From Ampelocalamus luodianensis (Eukaryota > Streptophyta > Magnoliopsida > Poales > Poaceae): a stretch of 64,000 nucleotides of DNA. Under the pieces are notes generated by a model. That model saw nothing but the letters and a program-made list of their open reading frames with translations, was not told where the DNA came from and made no database searches. A program made the translations under genes and the position numbers. The DNA is taken from NCBI GenBank assembly GCA_036346255.1, contig CM070625.1, forward strand, positions 32,616,520-32,680,519, read 5' to 3'. Positions 25,578-35,702 of the stretch are shown in pieces; position 1 is the stretch's first letter, and every line of letters starts with the position of its first letter.

Positions 25578-25778
25578 TAAGGACCAATTACTCGAGCTCG
25601 TGCTCGCCAACTTAATCACCAGGTGAATTCGTTCATAGGTTTATATATTACTAAGAATATATCGCGACCTAATGCAAGTGATTTAATTGTGCTTAGGAAC
25701 ATGGGAAATGACCAAGGAGAGGTATGTGGAGTCATAGACAAGCATAGAAGTCATAATAGAGGTCATCACGTCACTTTG
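25578..25778 (+). repeat. 3' LTR of the CRM-like element, second part (truncated)
   Basis: It starts with the TAAGG duplication and continues the LTR match (ACCAATTACTCGAGC) to about 25778. There hAT sequence resumes and some 700 bases of LTR are missing. The translated frame here (ITRARARQLNHQ, then VNSFIGLYITKNIS) is the C-terminal end of pol, so this LTR is partly coding. Confidence 0.7.
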
Positions 25779-26860
25779 GCTGTCATACTAAAGTTGGATA
25801 CTCTTCAATTTCGAGTTGACACGCTTTCTTGTAGTTTGCACCATTGTCAGTCACAATCTGCATAACATGTCGAACTCCAACTTCTTCCACAACTTTACGT
25901 ATCTCACGATACAAAAAGTCAGCATTTTGTATCTCACCAGTTGCATTCACTAACTTATGAAAAAACATTCTTCCATTACAGTACAACATGAAGTTAACAA
26001 TACTCATCTGTGTAGGTCATGTCCATGAATCATACATGATGGAGACTCCATACATACTCCAGTCATCTTTGAACTGTGCTACATACTGCTTTATATCTTG
26101 TTCGTTAGCATCAAGATATTGTTCATCGATTCCATAGCCTCTTGGTGACTCCACGCCTCGACCAAGTTTTTGTGTTTCTTCGATGGCAACACGAAAATAA
26201 GGACAGTCGGCTTTTTCCCCCCATGAACGTCATTACTATGGAACCACTTAGACCAAATTTTCCCTAGTTTTGACTTTGAGCCTCCACGAAGTACTGTATC
26301 AATGTGGGGTTGGAGGGGTTGGAGGGATGCCTGATCAGCCAAAATATCAGAATCAGCTCTCACGGACTGTATCCTGCCAAACATCCTAGAAATGGCACCA
26401 CTTCCTCTGCCACTTCCACGTCCCCTACCACTTCCACTGCCACCTCCATGTTCAAACGTTGCACCTCTGGCTTTTTCCCTTTGTTGGAGCTGGTGTACCT
26501 CCTACGACTCTCAGCGAGCCTATTCCATCTGCATTTCCTCGTCATCATCGAAGACATCTTGAGACGATGGCCCACGAGCTACAAGCTCTCTTGCAGTTTG
26601 CTCTATTCACAGTCGTTCATCTTTAATAGCTTTCTTTTTTGCCTTCGCTTCTTCAAGACTTGCCAGCATGCGCCTTCGGACTTCCGCCGGAACCCCACTA
26701 CAAGCAACAACATCTCCGTGTATCCCAGCAAGATGTTCTTTTAGGTGATTGACACCTCCACCTGATTTCATTATATTACAGTATCTGCATTTCCAACTAG
26801 CACCTCCTAGTCTCTCTCCATGCTCCCAAACATTGATAGATTCAGGAGCCATCATCTACA
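25779..26860 (-). pseudogene. hAT transposase N-terminal half (BED finger and DUF659-like region)
   Basis: On the minus strand the frame opens at 26855 with a BED-type zinc finger: WKCRYCNIM, then NHLKEHLAGIHG, giving the Cx2C...Hx4-5H pattern. An in-frame stop follows at about 26607. Other frames continue with a region ending in SKLGKIWSKWFHSNDVHG and then, from 26007, a DUF659-like block with IVTDNGANYKKAC. The homology ends in YPTLV, a stop in place of Trp, then QP at about 25779, where gypsy LTR sequence begins. At least two frame changes and several stops make it a pseudogene. The protein would bind element ends and catalyse excision in the nucleus if intact. Confidence 0.75.
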
Positions 26861-27773
26861 ATAATCCATACCATAATGTGTTCAGTATGGCTATCATGGT
26901 CCTGTGAGCTGAATCACAAATGAACCTTTGAATATACAAATGTCAACATGGACTAAATACAATAATGGGTAGGTAATCAATAGGCATTGGTACATGAATT
27001 TTTTTTGTTGAACCAACAAACCCTTAATCAAACAAATGTCTGTAATCTCTATCCATACAAACTAATGTCTAAAATTTATCCTATCTACGGCAAAGAAGCA
27101 CTAAACAATTAGTTTCGAACTGCTTGCCTTGATTCCTTTCTTGCTACCGCTGTTGCCTTCCTTCCTTGCCCTTGCTTGCCACCGCTGCTGCCTGGTCCTC
27201 CTCCTCTTCTCTTTGCTCGCCGCCTCCTCCTCTTCTTCTTTGCTCTTTGCTCCTACTCTGCTAGCTCTTTGCCAATTTCTTGCTACTAGCTCTTTGCCAA
27301 TCAAGAAGCAAAAGGGGGGGGAGAAGAGAGTGCTGCTACTGCTAGCTGCTAGCTACTGGCCTCCTGCAACTCAACAAGCAAAAGGGGGACACGAGAGGGC
27401 TGCTACAGCAACAAAAGCACCAAAGCAAGAAGACAACATCCAATGCAAAAGTAAGAAGGGGGAGACAGTTAGCTATTGGCCTGCTCCAATCCAAGGACCA
27501 TCCATGTGCTCCTCCGGCTGTGCAAGAATCAAAGGACAGCTCATCTGCAAGAATCAAAGGACATCCAATTGATTCATAGCATAAAAAAAACAACCAACTA
27601 AAAGATAACATGTGAAAAGAACACATTTCAATACGTAATCTAGCACAAAAAGGCCTAAACCAACCTAGGAATAGCATTATGAAGTCAAAAATTCAAATTC
27701 AACTTTCAAAGTTTTATTTTGTTTTCATGTCCGATCCCGGTAGGTAAATCAGTTACTGGGACGGTTTTCCACG
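26861..27773. other. 5' non-coding part of the hAT element
   Basis: This is AT-rich near the BED exon, then a CT-rich tract (27120-27300) with GCTAGCTGCTAGC-like repeats, then AT-rich again to the terminus at 27773. No supported coding region is seen. It is probably the leader or promoter side of the transposase gene. Confidence 0.45.
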
Positions 27774-27781
27774 ATCATGTG
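27774..27781. repeat. right target-site duplication of the hAT element
   Basis: ATCATGTG is identical to 12690-12697. Confidence 0.85.
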
Positions 27782-28467
27782 TATGACATCTGTGACTTGA
27801 TTTACATCGTCCACGTCAACCGCCCAAAATAGACATGTGAGAGAGGAAATAGGTGTAGGTACCAGTGGTTGTAAAATTGTATCCATGTGACCATCCTGAT
27901 TGTACGTAGAATCTAAATTAAGTGAAGATGTCAAAAAATTCATATAATTTACAATTACGGTTTTCGAGACATACAATGCCACCACTATCCTGATTTTGTT
28001 GATCCCCCAGTCAATGATCTGATCTGAGATAATCCAGGAAAGGTGAAGTTTGCAGTTGTACTTCAATTTTCACCACTACAATCAAATTGGGAACGGAGCA
28101 TGTTTGTTCCGAGACGGATGCCTTGATGCTCATACATGCAACTACAGGAACGACATATCGTTTTTCTCCAAATGGAGTATATTTCAGAGAAGTTAGAAGC
28201 CAGATTTTGGCTCTGTACGATTGTTATAGTATCTTATATTGTTCGATGGTGTAACAATGTAGCTCATATTTTTAGGTAAGTTTGATATGAATCGGGAATT
28301 TGGGATGGGGATGGCCGTCTTATTTCGCTGGATCGATTCCCAGTTGTTGTAATGAGTTAATTGAATCCCAGTGTTCCAGTTAAAAAAAAAAGGGTAATGC
28401 TATCGTGAGTACGTCCGAAGCGATCGGACGCTAAATATGGGCCTGGCCTTTTCCCGCCGGCAGATGG
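27782..28467. other. unassigned DNA between the hAT and SIRE-like elements
   Basis: No coding frame stands out. A TTGTTGTAATGAGTT stretch followed by an A10 run (28382-28391) could be the poly-A end of an old retro copy or transcript. The last 75 bases are GC-rich. By position this is the continuation of the flank of the CW gene before the hAT insertion. Confidence 0.4.
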
Positions 28468-29989
28468 TGTAGGATCAAGGATAACCGACTAGAGGGGGTT
28501 GAATATGAGGTTTTTAAACTTTTTGAACAAATTAACAAGTTAAGCCAATTAACAACTTAGTCTAAACAAGTTATACTTCTAGCTAAGCAATACAAGCACA
28601 ATGATCAAGCTAGAAATATAAATGCGGAAGAGTAAAGACTAGAAATGAACACAATGAGACAACGATGTTTTCCCGTGGTATCGAAGACTTGCCGGTCTTC
28701 ACTAGTCCACGTTAAGGAAGCTTGACCACTCAAGCCGGCTCCACGAATTAAGCCTTCCCTCGATCACTATAGTTGTTCTTCCTCCGCTCCGGAAATGGTG
28801 AACACCGAACCACTCACAATCTTAGCACCGAGCCTCTTCACAACCTTCTTGAAGAGATCACCGTGCAAGCACCGACAAGCGTCTAGGAGTTCGGCAAAAC
28901 TCCAAGAGTAACAAATCGATGACCTTCGCTTGACAACTCACAAGTGCAATGGGATCAATCTAGAATGAATGAATGCACTTGAATGAACTCAACCACCTCA
29001 CAATGAATGCATAAAGGAATTTTGGTGATGAGTGAATGCTCAAGGCTCTCAAGGCTCTATTGATGTTAAAATGAACACTAGCTTGCAGCCCTTGAGCAGT
29101 TGGGGGGGGGTATAAATACCCCCTACCAACAAATATAACCGTTGGGGAGGAAATCCCCAGAAATCAGCGAATTGCGGTACTATCGCCAAGTATATGCGGT
29201 ACTACCGCACTTCTCCACCAACTCTATAACGGCTACAGCGGAAGGCATTAAATGCACTGATATAGCCGTTATAGTTGCAGAGCGGTACTACCGCCAAGAA
29301 CATGCGGTACTACCGCTTTCCCGGTCATACCGCCCGAAAGCAGCGGTACTACTGTTCCACGAGAAATCCTAAAAAGGATTGCTACTGGAAAAAACGTACC
29401 GTCACTTAATCGGTACTACCGGGGGTGTGCGGTAGTTCCGCTTTAGAACAGTGGTACTACCGTTCAGAGGGTTTGCACGAAACACCCAAAAACAAGTTCT
29501 CTGGAAAAAACATACTGCTTTTTACACGGAACGACCGGGGTGCGGTAGTACCGCACTACAAGCCCGGTTGTACCATTTTTCGGTAGTACCGCGTGAACAC
29601 GGCGGTACTATCAATTAACTTGACAGTTCATCGGATGCTTTTCAAAAAGGAAATTCAATTGCATGCATGATCCTAAATTGATCCTCAAGGCACAAGAACA
29701 TGCTATCAAGTTACTTGGATATGATCCCTCTTAATAGTACGGTATTTATCCTATAATTCGGTCTTTCAACCATTTCTCCTAAGACCGGTAAAATGTAAAA
29801 GGATCCTAAGCTATTTGTACCTTGACTTTGATCCATATTTGATCTTCACGATATCCTTTAGCATGCATCTTCAAGATCATACTCACCATTTGGACTTAAC
29901 CTAGTAAATACTCAACAAACACATAAGTCCCATATTCACATATTATCATTAATTACCAAAACCAATTTTTAGGGGTCTAGATGCTTTCA
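28468..29989 (-). repeat. 3' LTR of the SIRE-like element
   Basis: This 1522-bp LTR is the downstream copy on the minus strand. It contains a G10 run near 29103 followed by TATAAATACC (TATA-like on the plus strand). Between 29170 and 29615 lies a dense array of GCGGTA(C/G)TACCGC motifs. It matches 53345-54820 closely except in that array. Confidence 0.85.
29170..29615. repeat. array of GCGGTA(C/G)TACCGC near-palindromes in the 3' LTR
   Basis: At least ten copies or one-to-three-base variants are visible, for example 29196-29208, 29282-29294, 29304-29316, 29411-29421, 29429-29441, 29451-29463, 29542-29554 and 29581-29592. Each is a 6-bp inverted repeat around one base. Spacing is irregular, so it is not a tandem satellite. 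Confidence 0.85.
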
Positions 29990-30004
29990 ATCTCCCCCTT
30001 TTTG
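29990..30004 (-). promoter_or_regulatory. polypurine tract of the SIRE-like element
   Basis: On the minus strand AAAAAGGGGGAGAT stands directly before the TGAAAGCATC start of the 3' LTR. This primes plus-strand DNA synthesis in LTR elements. Confidence 0.8.
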
Positions 30005-30546
30005 GTAATTGATGACAACCTAACTAATATGTGAGGAAGATTGTTTTGCATATACTCCTCGTTGTGAAACAAGTGTATATTCTATTGATGACTTAACAAT
30101 ATAATTCTTGTAAAGAGTTCGAATGAGTTGGAGTAGAATTATATTCTTGTTAAGTCGGAACAAAGAAAGCTCCCCATAAACATGTGCATATAAGTTATGG
30201 ACAAGCTTTGCAAGCACATGAGATTTTTAAGAATTTTGGCGAAGTTTCTTTAGCACGTTAGTTTTCGAGGGAAATGCAAGTAATAAGAGAAAGTGATATA
30301 ACAATTGCATTTCAAGAGAGTAATAGTGATAAAGACATTAAGTAATAACCAACAAGTGCAACAGAAATTTAACAAGACACTGATTAAGCACATACATTGA
30401 TTAAGCACATAGTTAACTATTACAATCACACGCAATAAACAAGTTCAAAACAAAGAGATAGTAAACTAGCTTGCTCCTCCTAAAACTATCTTCTTCTTCA
30501 AATCTTCTACTACTTCTCCCCCTTTGGCATCAAAGTACCAAAAACA

Positions 30547-30588
30547 TCAAGCAGTGGGATCCTGAGAAGAAAGAGCTGCTGACTCCTA
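30547..30588 (-). pseudogene. last codons of the extra (envelope-position) ORF of the SIRE-like element
   Basis: Continuing from the part right of 45714, the minus-strand frame across the Tekay insertion reads SAALSSQDPTA and a stop at 30547-30549. The Tekay-like element thus cut the ORF about a dozen codons before its natural end. The bases 29990-30546 are the 3' untranslated region, where no gene is seen. Confidence 0.65.
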
Positions 30589-33500
30589 TGTGAAGACCCC
30601 CGAGATCAGATCTGTATCACGCTAAGTGATTACGCCGTAAATGCAATACTTAACGTGAGACGAATACGATTCCGAGTGACCCGGATATGTGTCTCATGCT
30701 AGCTCCCAAGGATCAGTGGCTAACATGCACATATCCTAGTACACAACATTGCAATCACATCCATACACAATGTACAAGAATAAAAGAATCAATTACAACA
30801 CCATTAAATAGCACCTTATAGTACAAGGTTGCAAAAGAGGGCCGATCGGCCAAATCTAATTAACACAAATAAATTGCAGCGGAAGATAAACTTAAAATAA
30901 AAAAGGGAACAACCGAGTTGGTATGCCCACAATCCCACAAGCAACCAAGCTGGAGTTAAAGCCGATGCACCGTCGTTCTCACTGAACAAATAGACACTCG
31001 TTAGAGTACAAAGTTGTACTCATGAGACTTTCAAAAGAAATAAGGATGCATGTGAGTATCAAAGGAAGGCTACTAAACTAGTCAAATTTTTGGCATAAAG
31101 CAACTTTTGCATAAGGATAAAAGATTCTAACTTGCCATTTGTAAAACATTTAGAAAACGTTTTATGATAGTAAGTAATGATCAACAAAGGTATAATCTCC
31201 AAGTATAATCAACGCACGAACATTCCATTCGTGGAACAATTCATTCCTCAACACATTTAACACGCGAACAACGCGTTCATGAAATAATTTTCAGATTTGA
31301 ACAAACTAACATAATGACAAACATTTCCACTCATAACCCAAACTTAAGTTTCCAAAAGCTAACTGTGCCTGCTTTCCCACAAGTGTTGTCCATATCCTAG
31401 GACGAGGCTATTCGAATAGATTTAGTTACTCTGCAGAGTTGTACAGCTTTACCCACACGATATGCATTCCTCATAATGTCGGCCAATGCACTCTTCCATA
31501 GGAGTGTGACTGAGGTAGCATAACGAGGCCGTTACAATGTTATGTCCTAACTATCAACCCACCCGAGGATAGGAACCATAGCAGGCTATCGTACGCGCTA
31601 GAACCACGGTTCACCCCGTTGTGTAAGTAAGTCCCTATCAAACAAGAGACCCTTAAGGGAAAGTAAGGCAAAAATTTAACATGCCCCCACGAGATTGACA
31701 AAAGAACAATTAAATACATAACAATAACAATTTTCAATCCCATTGTGTTTTGATAGCTAACACACATCAAATTATTAAGCCAAGCCTTCGCCATTATCCC
31801 GGCGTGTGGTTGCACGTAAGACTTGGTTCATCACACCACAGACCGGTCCTTAAACACTCAGACGGGGCTACATAATTCCATAACAACAACAACAATAATA
31901 TTTCATCATCAACCTACACCCGTCCAAGTTAAGAACATAAAACCCATGCCCAACATGTCCACAAACCCCAGATGCGAAGATCTGGATACATTCCACAAAT
32001 CCAACATAATCCAATCCATAAAATCCTCAAATTTCATTAAGATGCAATTCAATCCACCGACCGATGGACTAGCTCCATCAACCGCTTTCGGCTATAACTA
32101 CTTGCATGGCTAAGCATCGTTCTACAAACTAGTAAACAACCCTGTATAACATATAACCTTAGTCATTCAAGGTAAAAGGGTATCAACATTCAAAAGAGGG
32201 CTAATGCAGCAATTAGGTGATTAACTACTTCTACCCATAAACATACATTTCAAAATAGCATGCAATTGCGATAAATAAACTCACACAAAACTTTTAAAGA
32301 TCACTGCGAGCAATATGATCAAGAGGAGGGTGCTCGCACCTTTGCTGGTATCACAAGTTCATTCTCAGGTTACACTTAATTTGATCTCACGAATATAACG
32401 GTATCGTCGAAAAACCTAATGAAAGACGATAACGCAATAAATACCAAATAAAGCCAAAAATTCAACATACTCAAAAATGCATGAAATTTATACAGTAGGT
32501 AGTTAATGATCTTAGATTGATTTAGGTGAAAGAATTATTCCATTTGTATTTAGGATGTGAAAGTTATGGTGTTTTGAATTTTAAATTTCTAGAAAATGCA
32601 ATCTGTTACTGTTCACTTAATTTAATTCTTTGGTGAAAATTTCCAGAACATTTGTGGATATAAGAAGTGCATAGGTAAATAGAGAATAAAATTATAAGGT
32701 AAAAATAATTGAGTCTACCTCATTTGGAGATTCTATGATTTAGTTATGAATTTTCGAAGCTTAACCCATTTCATGTTGTCAACAATTTATGGTGGATTCT
32801 TAATTGGGAGCATGATGTTAAGCACTCTAGGCCTTCCTACCAAACCCAATACTCATTTGCTAGGCAAATATTTGGGTGATCCAATCCACTAAACACAATC
32901 CTTAGCATTACTTTTACTTCACCAAAAAGGAGTTGGTGGCTCTGTTGGTTTTTCTGAAAATACAAACCATTTTGATTTTTCAGACTTGGCTACTAATGCT
33001 AGCTTAAATGTTTGAATGACCAAAACCTTTTTAACTTCTACATTCAGTAAAGTCGCTGCCTCCTGCCATAACATATCAGCTTATCTCCTCTGCTCAACTC
33101 TCTAACAAAATAACAAACTTTTAAACTGGAATGCTACTGAACACTAATAGTACAGCTGACCAAGAAAACAACATGTATCTACTAAAATTAGTTATGCCTT
33201 TAGACTTCTGACAAAACCTGAAGTTATTCATATTAGACTGCTCCTAAGGTCAACCTCTAGAAGCTATTTATCCTAACAAAGCTATTCCATTCACTAGCAA
33301 TAGAAAAGATAACAGCTGACTGAAATTCCAAAAAGTATTCTCCATACCTCCTCTACTCAACAAAGCATAAGTAAGAATTGGTTGCATCTCTGTCGATTTC
33401 TGAAAATTCTTATCCACTACTGATTCTCAGATTTGAATACTACTACAAACTAAAGGTTCAAAGACTAAAAGAATTAAGACACTTTCTATCTACTGCCTTA

Positions 33501-35496
33501 ACAAATTTACTAACCCAAAGACAAACTCGATACTTTTCAGACCACTTAACCTAATAACCTACAATATCAACATTTTCTGAACTGAGTATTATTAGCTAGT
33601 CTTCTTTCAAATTGAAACTTCCACTTTGTTAACTCAATTGACATACACAAAAATAGCTAGTAGAAGGAAAGACTGGTAAAGCAATTGGTTTACTGACATT
33701 TCAAATTTTCAACTGAACCTCTTCTTTGATCATTCCAACAAACAAAAGTGTTTGAAACCTAGAATTACCAATTCAATAATCCATTTGCTAAGCACTGCTT
33801 CTTAAGTGAATTATCAAGCACGAACAAAACTTATTAGCTTTTGTATGCAGAGAGGGAACTCCATTACAGAGAACTGAAAATAGAGAGGCCAGTACAGAGG
33901 AGGTGACCAGCGGCTTGGGCGGCACATGTCGCCGGCGACAAGGAGGGTGACAGCGGCCGAAAGTGACAAAAATGGAACCAGTGAAGCATGTGGGTTCTAG
34001 GAGTAGTGGTGGCGCAGCTCGAGAGAGCTCAGAACGGCGGCGCAACGTCGGTGAGCGGCGGTGGCTTTCGGCCTAACGTGCATGCGACGCTTCGGTGGTG
34101 CATCAAGCAAAGCAATGCATCGGTGAGCTACTGAGGGGTTACTTGAGGCCTACTGAAGTGGTAGAGGGGCCGGTGAAGCTCGGGGAGAAGCGGTCGCCGG
34201 TAATGGCGGCGGCGGTGATGCGGCTCACGAGGAGGGGACTCCCTGGGCCACAAAACTGAAAAATGGAGGTGGTGTAAGGTAGAGTGAAGCTAGTAGATGG
34301 TTACATCAAGAGGAATCGGATAAAAGCTCACCAAATCAACAATTTGACGATGAACAGTGGTGTTGGCCGAAAATGGGGAAACTTCAAAATGCCAACGATC
34401 CTGTGAACAAACCGATCAAAGAATTGAGGGGAAAACGTGATTATGTACTAAGACACACCGTGATGCGCAAAGAAATGGACAAGGAGCTCACCGAGGTGAA
34501 GATGCCGAAGGTGGACAACACAGTGGCCTTCGGTGCGCGCTCTGGGAGCAGTGAGAGCACGACGGCGTTCCGAGAGATACACTGCGAATGAGGGGCTCGG
34601 GTTAGCAAAAACGGAAGCGGGACCGAAGTAGGAAAAGAAATCAATGACGCGGCGGCGCTTACCAGAACCGAAGAGGGAGCTTTGCTTCCCTCTCTCCCAC
34701 AGTTGAGGGGAGAAGTGAGCTCAGAGAGAGGGGTAGAGTCGGTTTTGAGCGGGAAAGAAGACGGAGGAAGAGGTGGCGTTAGGAGGCGCAGCTCAGGGAC
34801 TAGTTGGCGAGGGCGGTGGGGGAACGCCGTGACCAGGCACGGCAGAGCGAAGGCGCCGCGTGGACGGGAGCTTCTGCGCGCGAGTCAGCGAGAGGAGGAA
34901 GAAACAGCTGACGAGTGGGCCCGGGCGGTCAGACACACAAGAAGGTGGTTGGACTCGGGTCCAGGCCGGTTGGGTTAGTTGGTTTGATCAAAACGAATGA
35001 CTCGGTCGGAGCAACAGTAATAAGCCTGAGTTTTGAATACAGATTTGACCAACAGCTAAACAAGTTTGACCGAGGCTTTAAATATAGAAATAAAATTCCA
35101 TAAATTCTGAATTAATTCATGAGTGCTCCTGGGATGACCTAGTATTTATAAAAATTATTAAACCTTACTTTTCATGATATATTTTGTATAGTTTTAATTC
35201 AACCTAAAGTAGGCCTTCGTATTTTGTTTGAATTTTCTAGGGGTTGACTTGAGTCCCAAAAATTTTGGAAAAATTATATTTATTCATGATAATTATTATA
35301 GTATTTGAATAAATTGTTTTCAGATGATGATCAAAGGTTTTTGTTCCTATTTTTATTTGGACTTTTTACTTTGAAGTGTATGTTTAATTGGTTTGATAAA
35401 TTTCCAAGTGCAAAAATATATACAATTGTTTCCAAAATGTTATGCATGCTGATAATATTCATACTAAATCCCATTAATTAAATTCGGGATGTTACA
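30589..35496 (-). repeat. 3' LTR of the Tekay-like element
   Basis: On the plus strand it starts TGTGAAGACCCCCGAG and ends GGGATGTTACA. It contains the CTATTCGAATAG palindrome at 31408 and a GC-rich block (33880-34980). Short open frames in it occur identically in the other LTR but resemble no known protein, so they are not called as genes. Confidence 0.9.
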
Positions 35497-35511
35497 AACC
35501 TCCCCCCTTAC
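35497..35511 (-). promoter_or_regulatory. polypurine tract of the Tekay-like element
   Basis: On the minus strand GTAAGGGGGGAGGTT stands directly before the TGTAACATCC start of the 3' LTR. Confidence 0.85.
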
Positions 35512-35702
35512 AAAAGATCTCGACCCCGAGATCGATAGGGTGGAAGTTGGATAGGAAGGTTCTAAAAGAAAACATAACATCTGTTGTCTTTATTTCCTTC
35601 AAAGATAGTGCCAAGATATCTTTGCAAGGTTACAAGTAATTTCAATTATATTTTCCTTCCCATTGCTTTGTTTAACCTTTCCTTTCTGGATTCAAAGACA
35701 CT

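Larger units (their letters stand above)
13492..25778 (+). mobile_element. CRM-like chromovirus (Ty3/gypsy), plus strand, decayed and 3'-truncated
   Basis: The unit has a 1-kb 5' LTR, a tRNA-iMet-type primer site, gag-pol in plus orientation, and a 3' LTR of which only the first part is left. The 3' LTR is itself split by a 5-kb solo LTR at 20518. The end of the pol frame reads on into the LTR (ITRARARQLNHQ near 25583-25620). This overlap and the gag type (SVEDYYQELQ) fit the CRM branch of chromoviruses, which often sits in grass centromeres. The clade call is inference. All coding parts carry stops or frame changes. Confidence 0.75.
12698..27773 (-). mobile_element. hAT-superfamily DNA transposon (non-functional), host of nest A
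   Basis: The element starts CAGGATCCAAAACCCGG and its right end, read inwards, is CGTGGAAAACCGTCCC. These are short, imperfect terminal inverted repeats. They are flanked by the exact 8-bp duplication ATCATGTG. On the minus strand the right part encodes a BED zinc finger and DUF659-like region and the left part a C-terminal tail. The catalytic middle and dimerisation region are missing, replaced by a 12.3-kb block of gypsy sequence. Stops and frameshifts show it is dead. Confidence 0.85.

Noticed and set aside
29170..29615. CRISPR-like array of near-palindromic repeats
   Set aside because: Repeats are only 13 bp, irregularly spaced, in a plant LTR, without regular spacers or cas genes.
30589..35496. 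Open frames inside the long LTRs, repeated in both copies (for example 31823-32113 and 34682-34978)
   Set aside because: They repeat because the LTR repeats, run in different phases and strands, and show no known motif.
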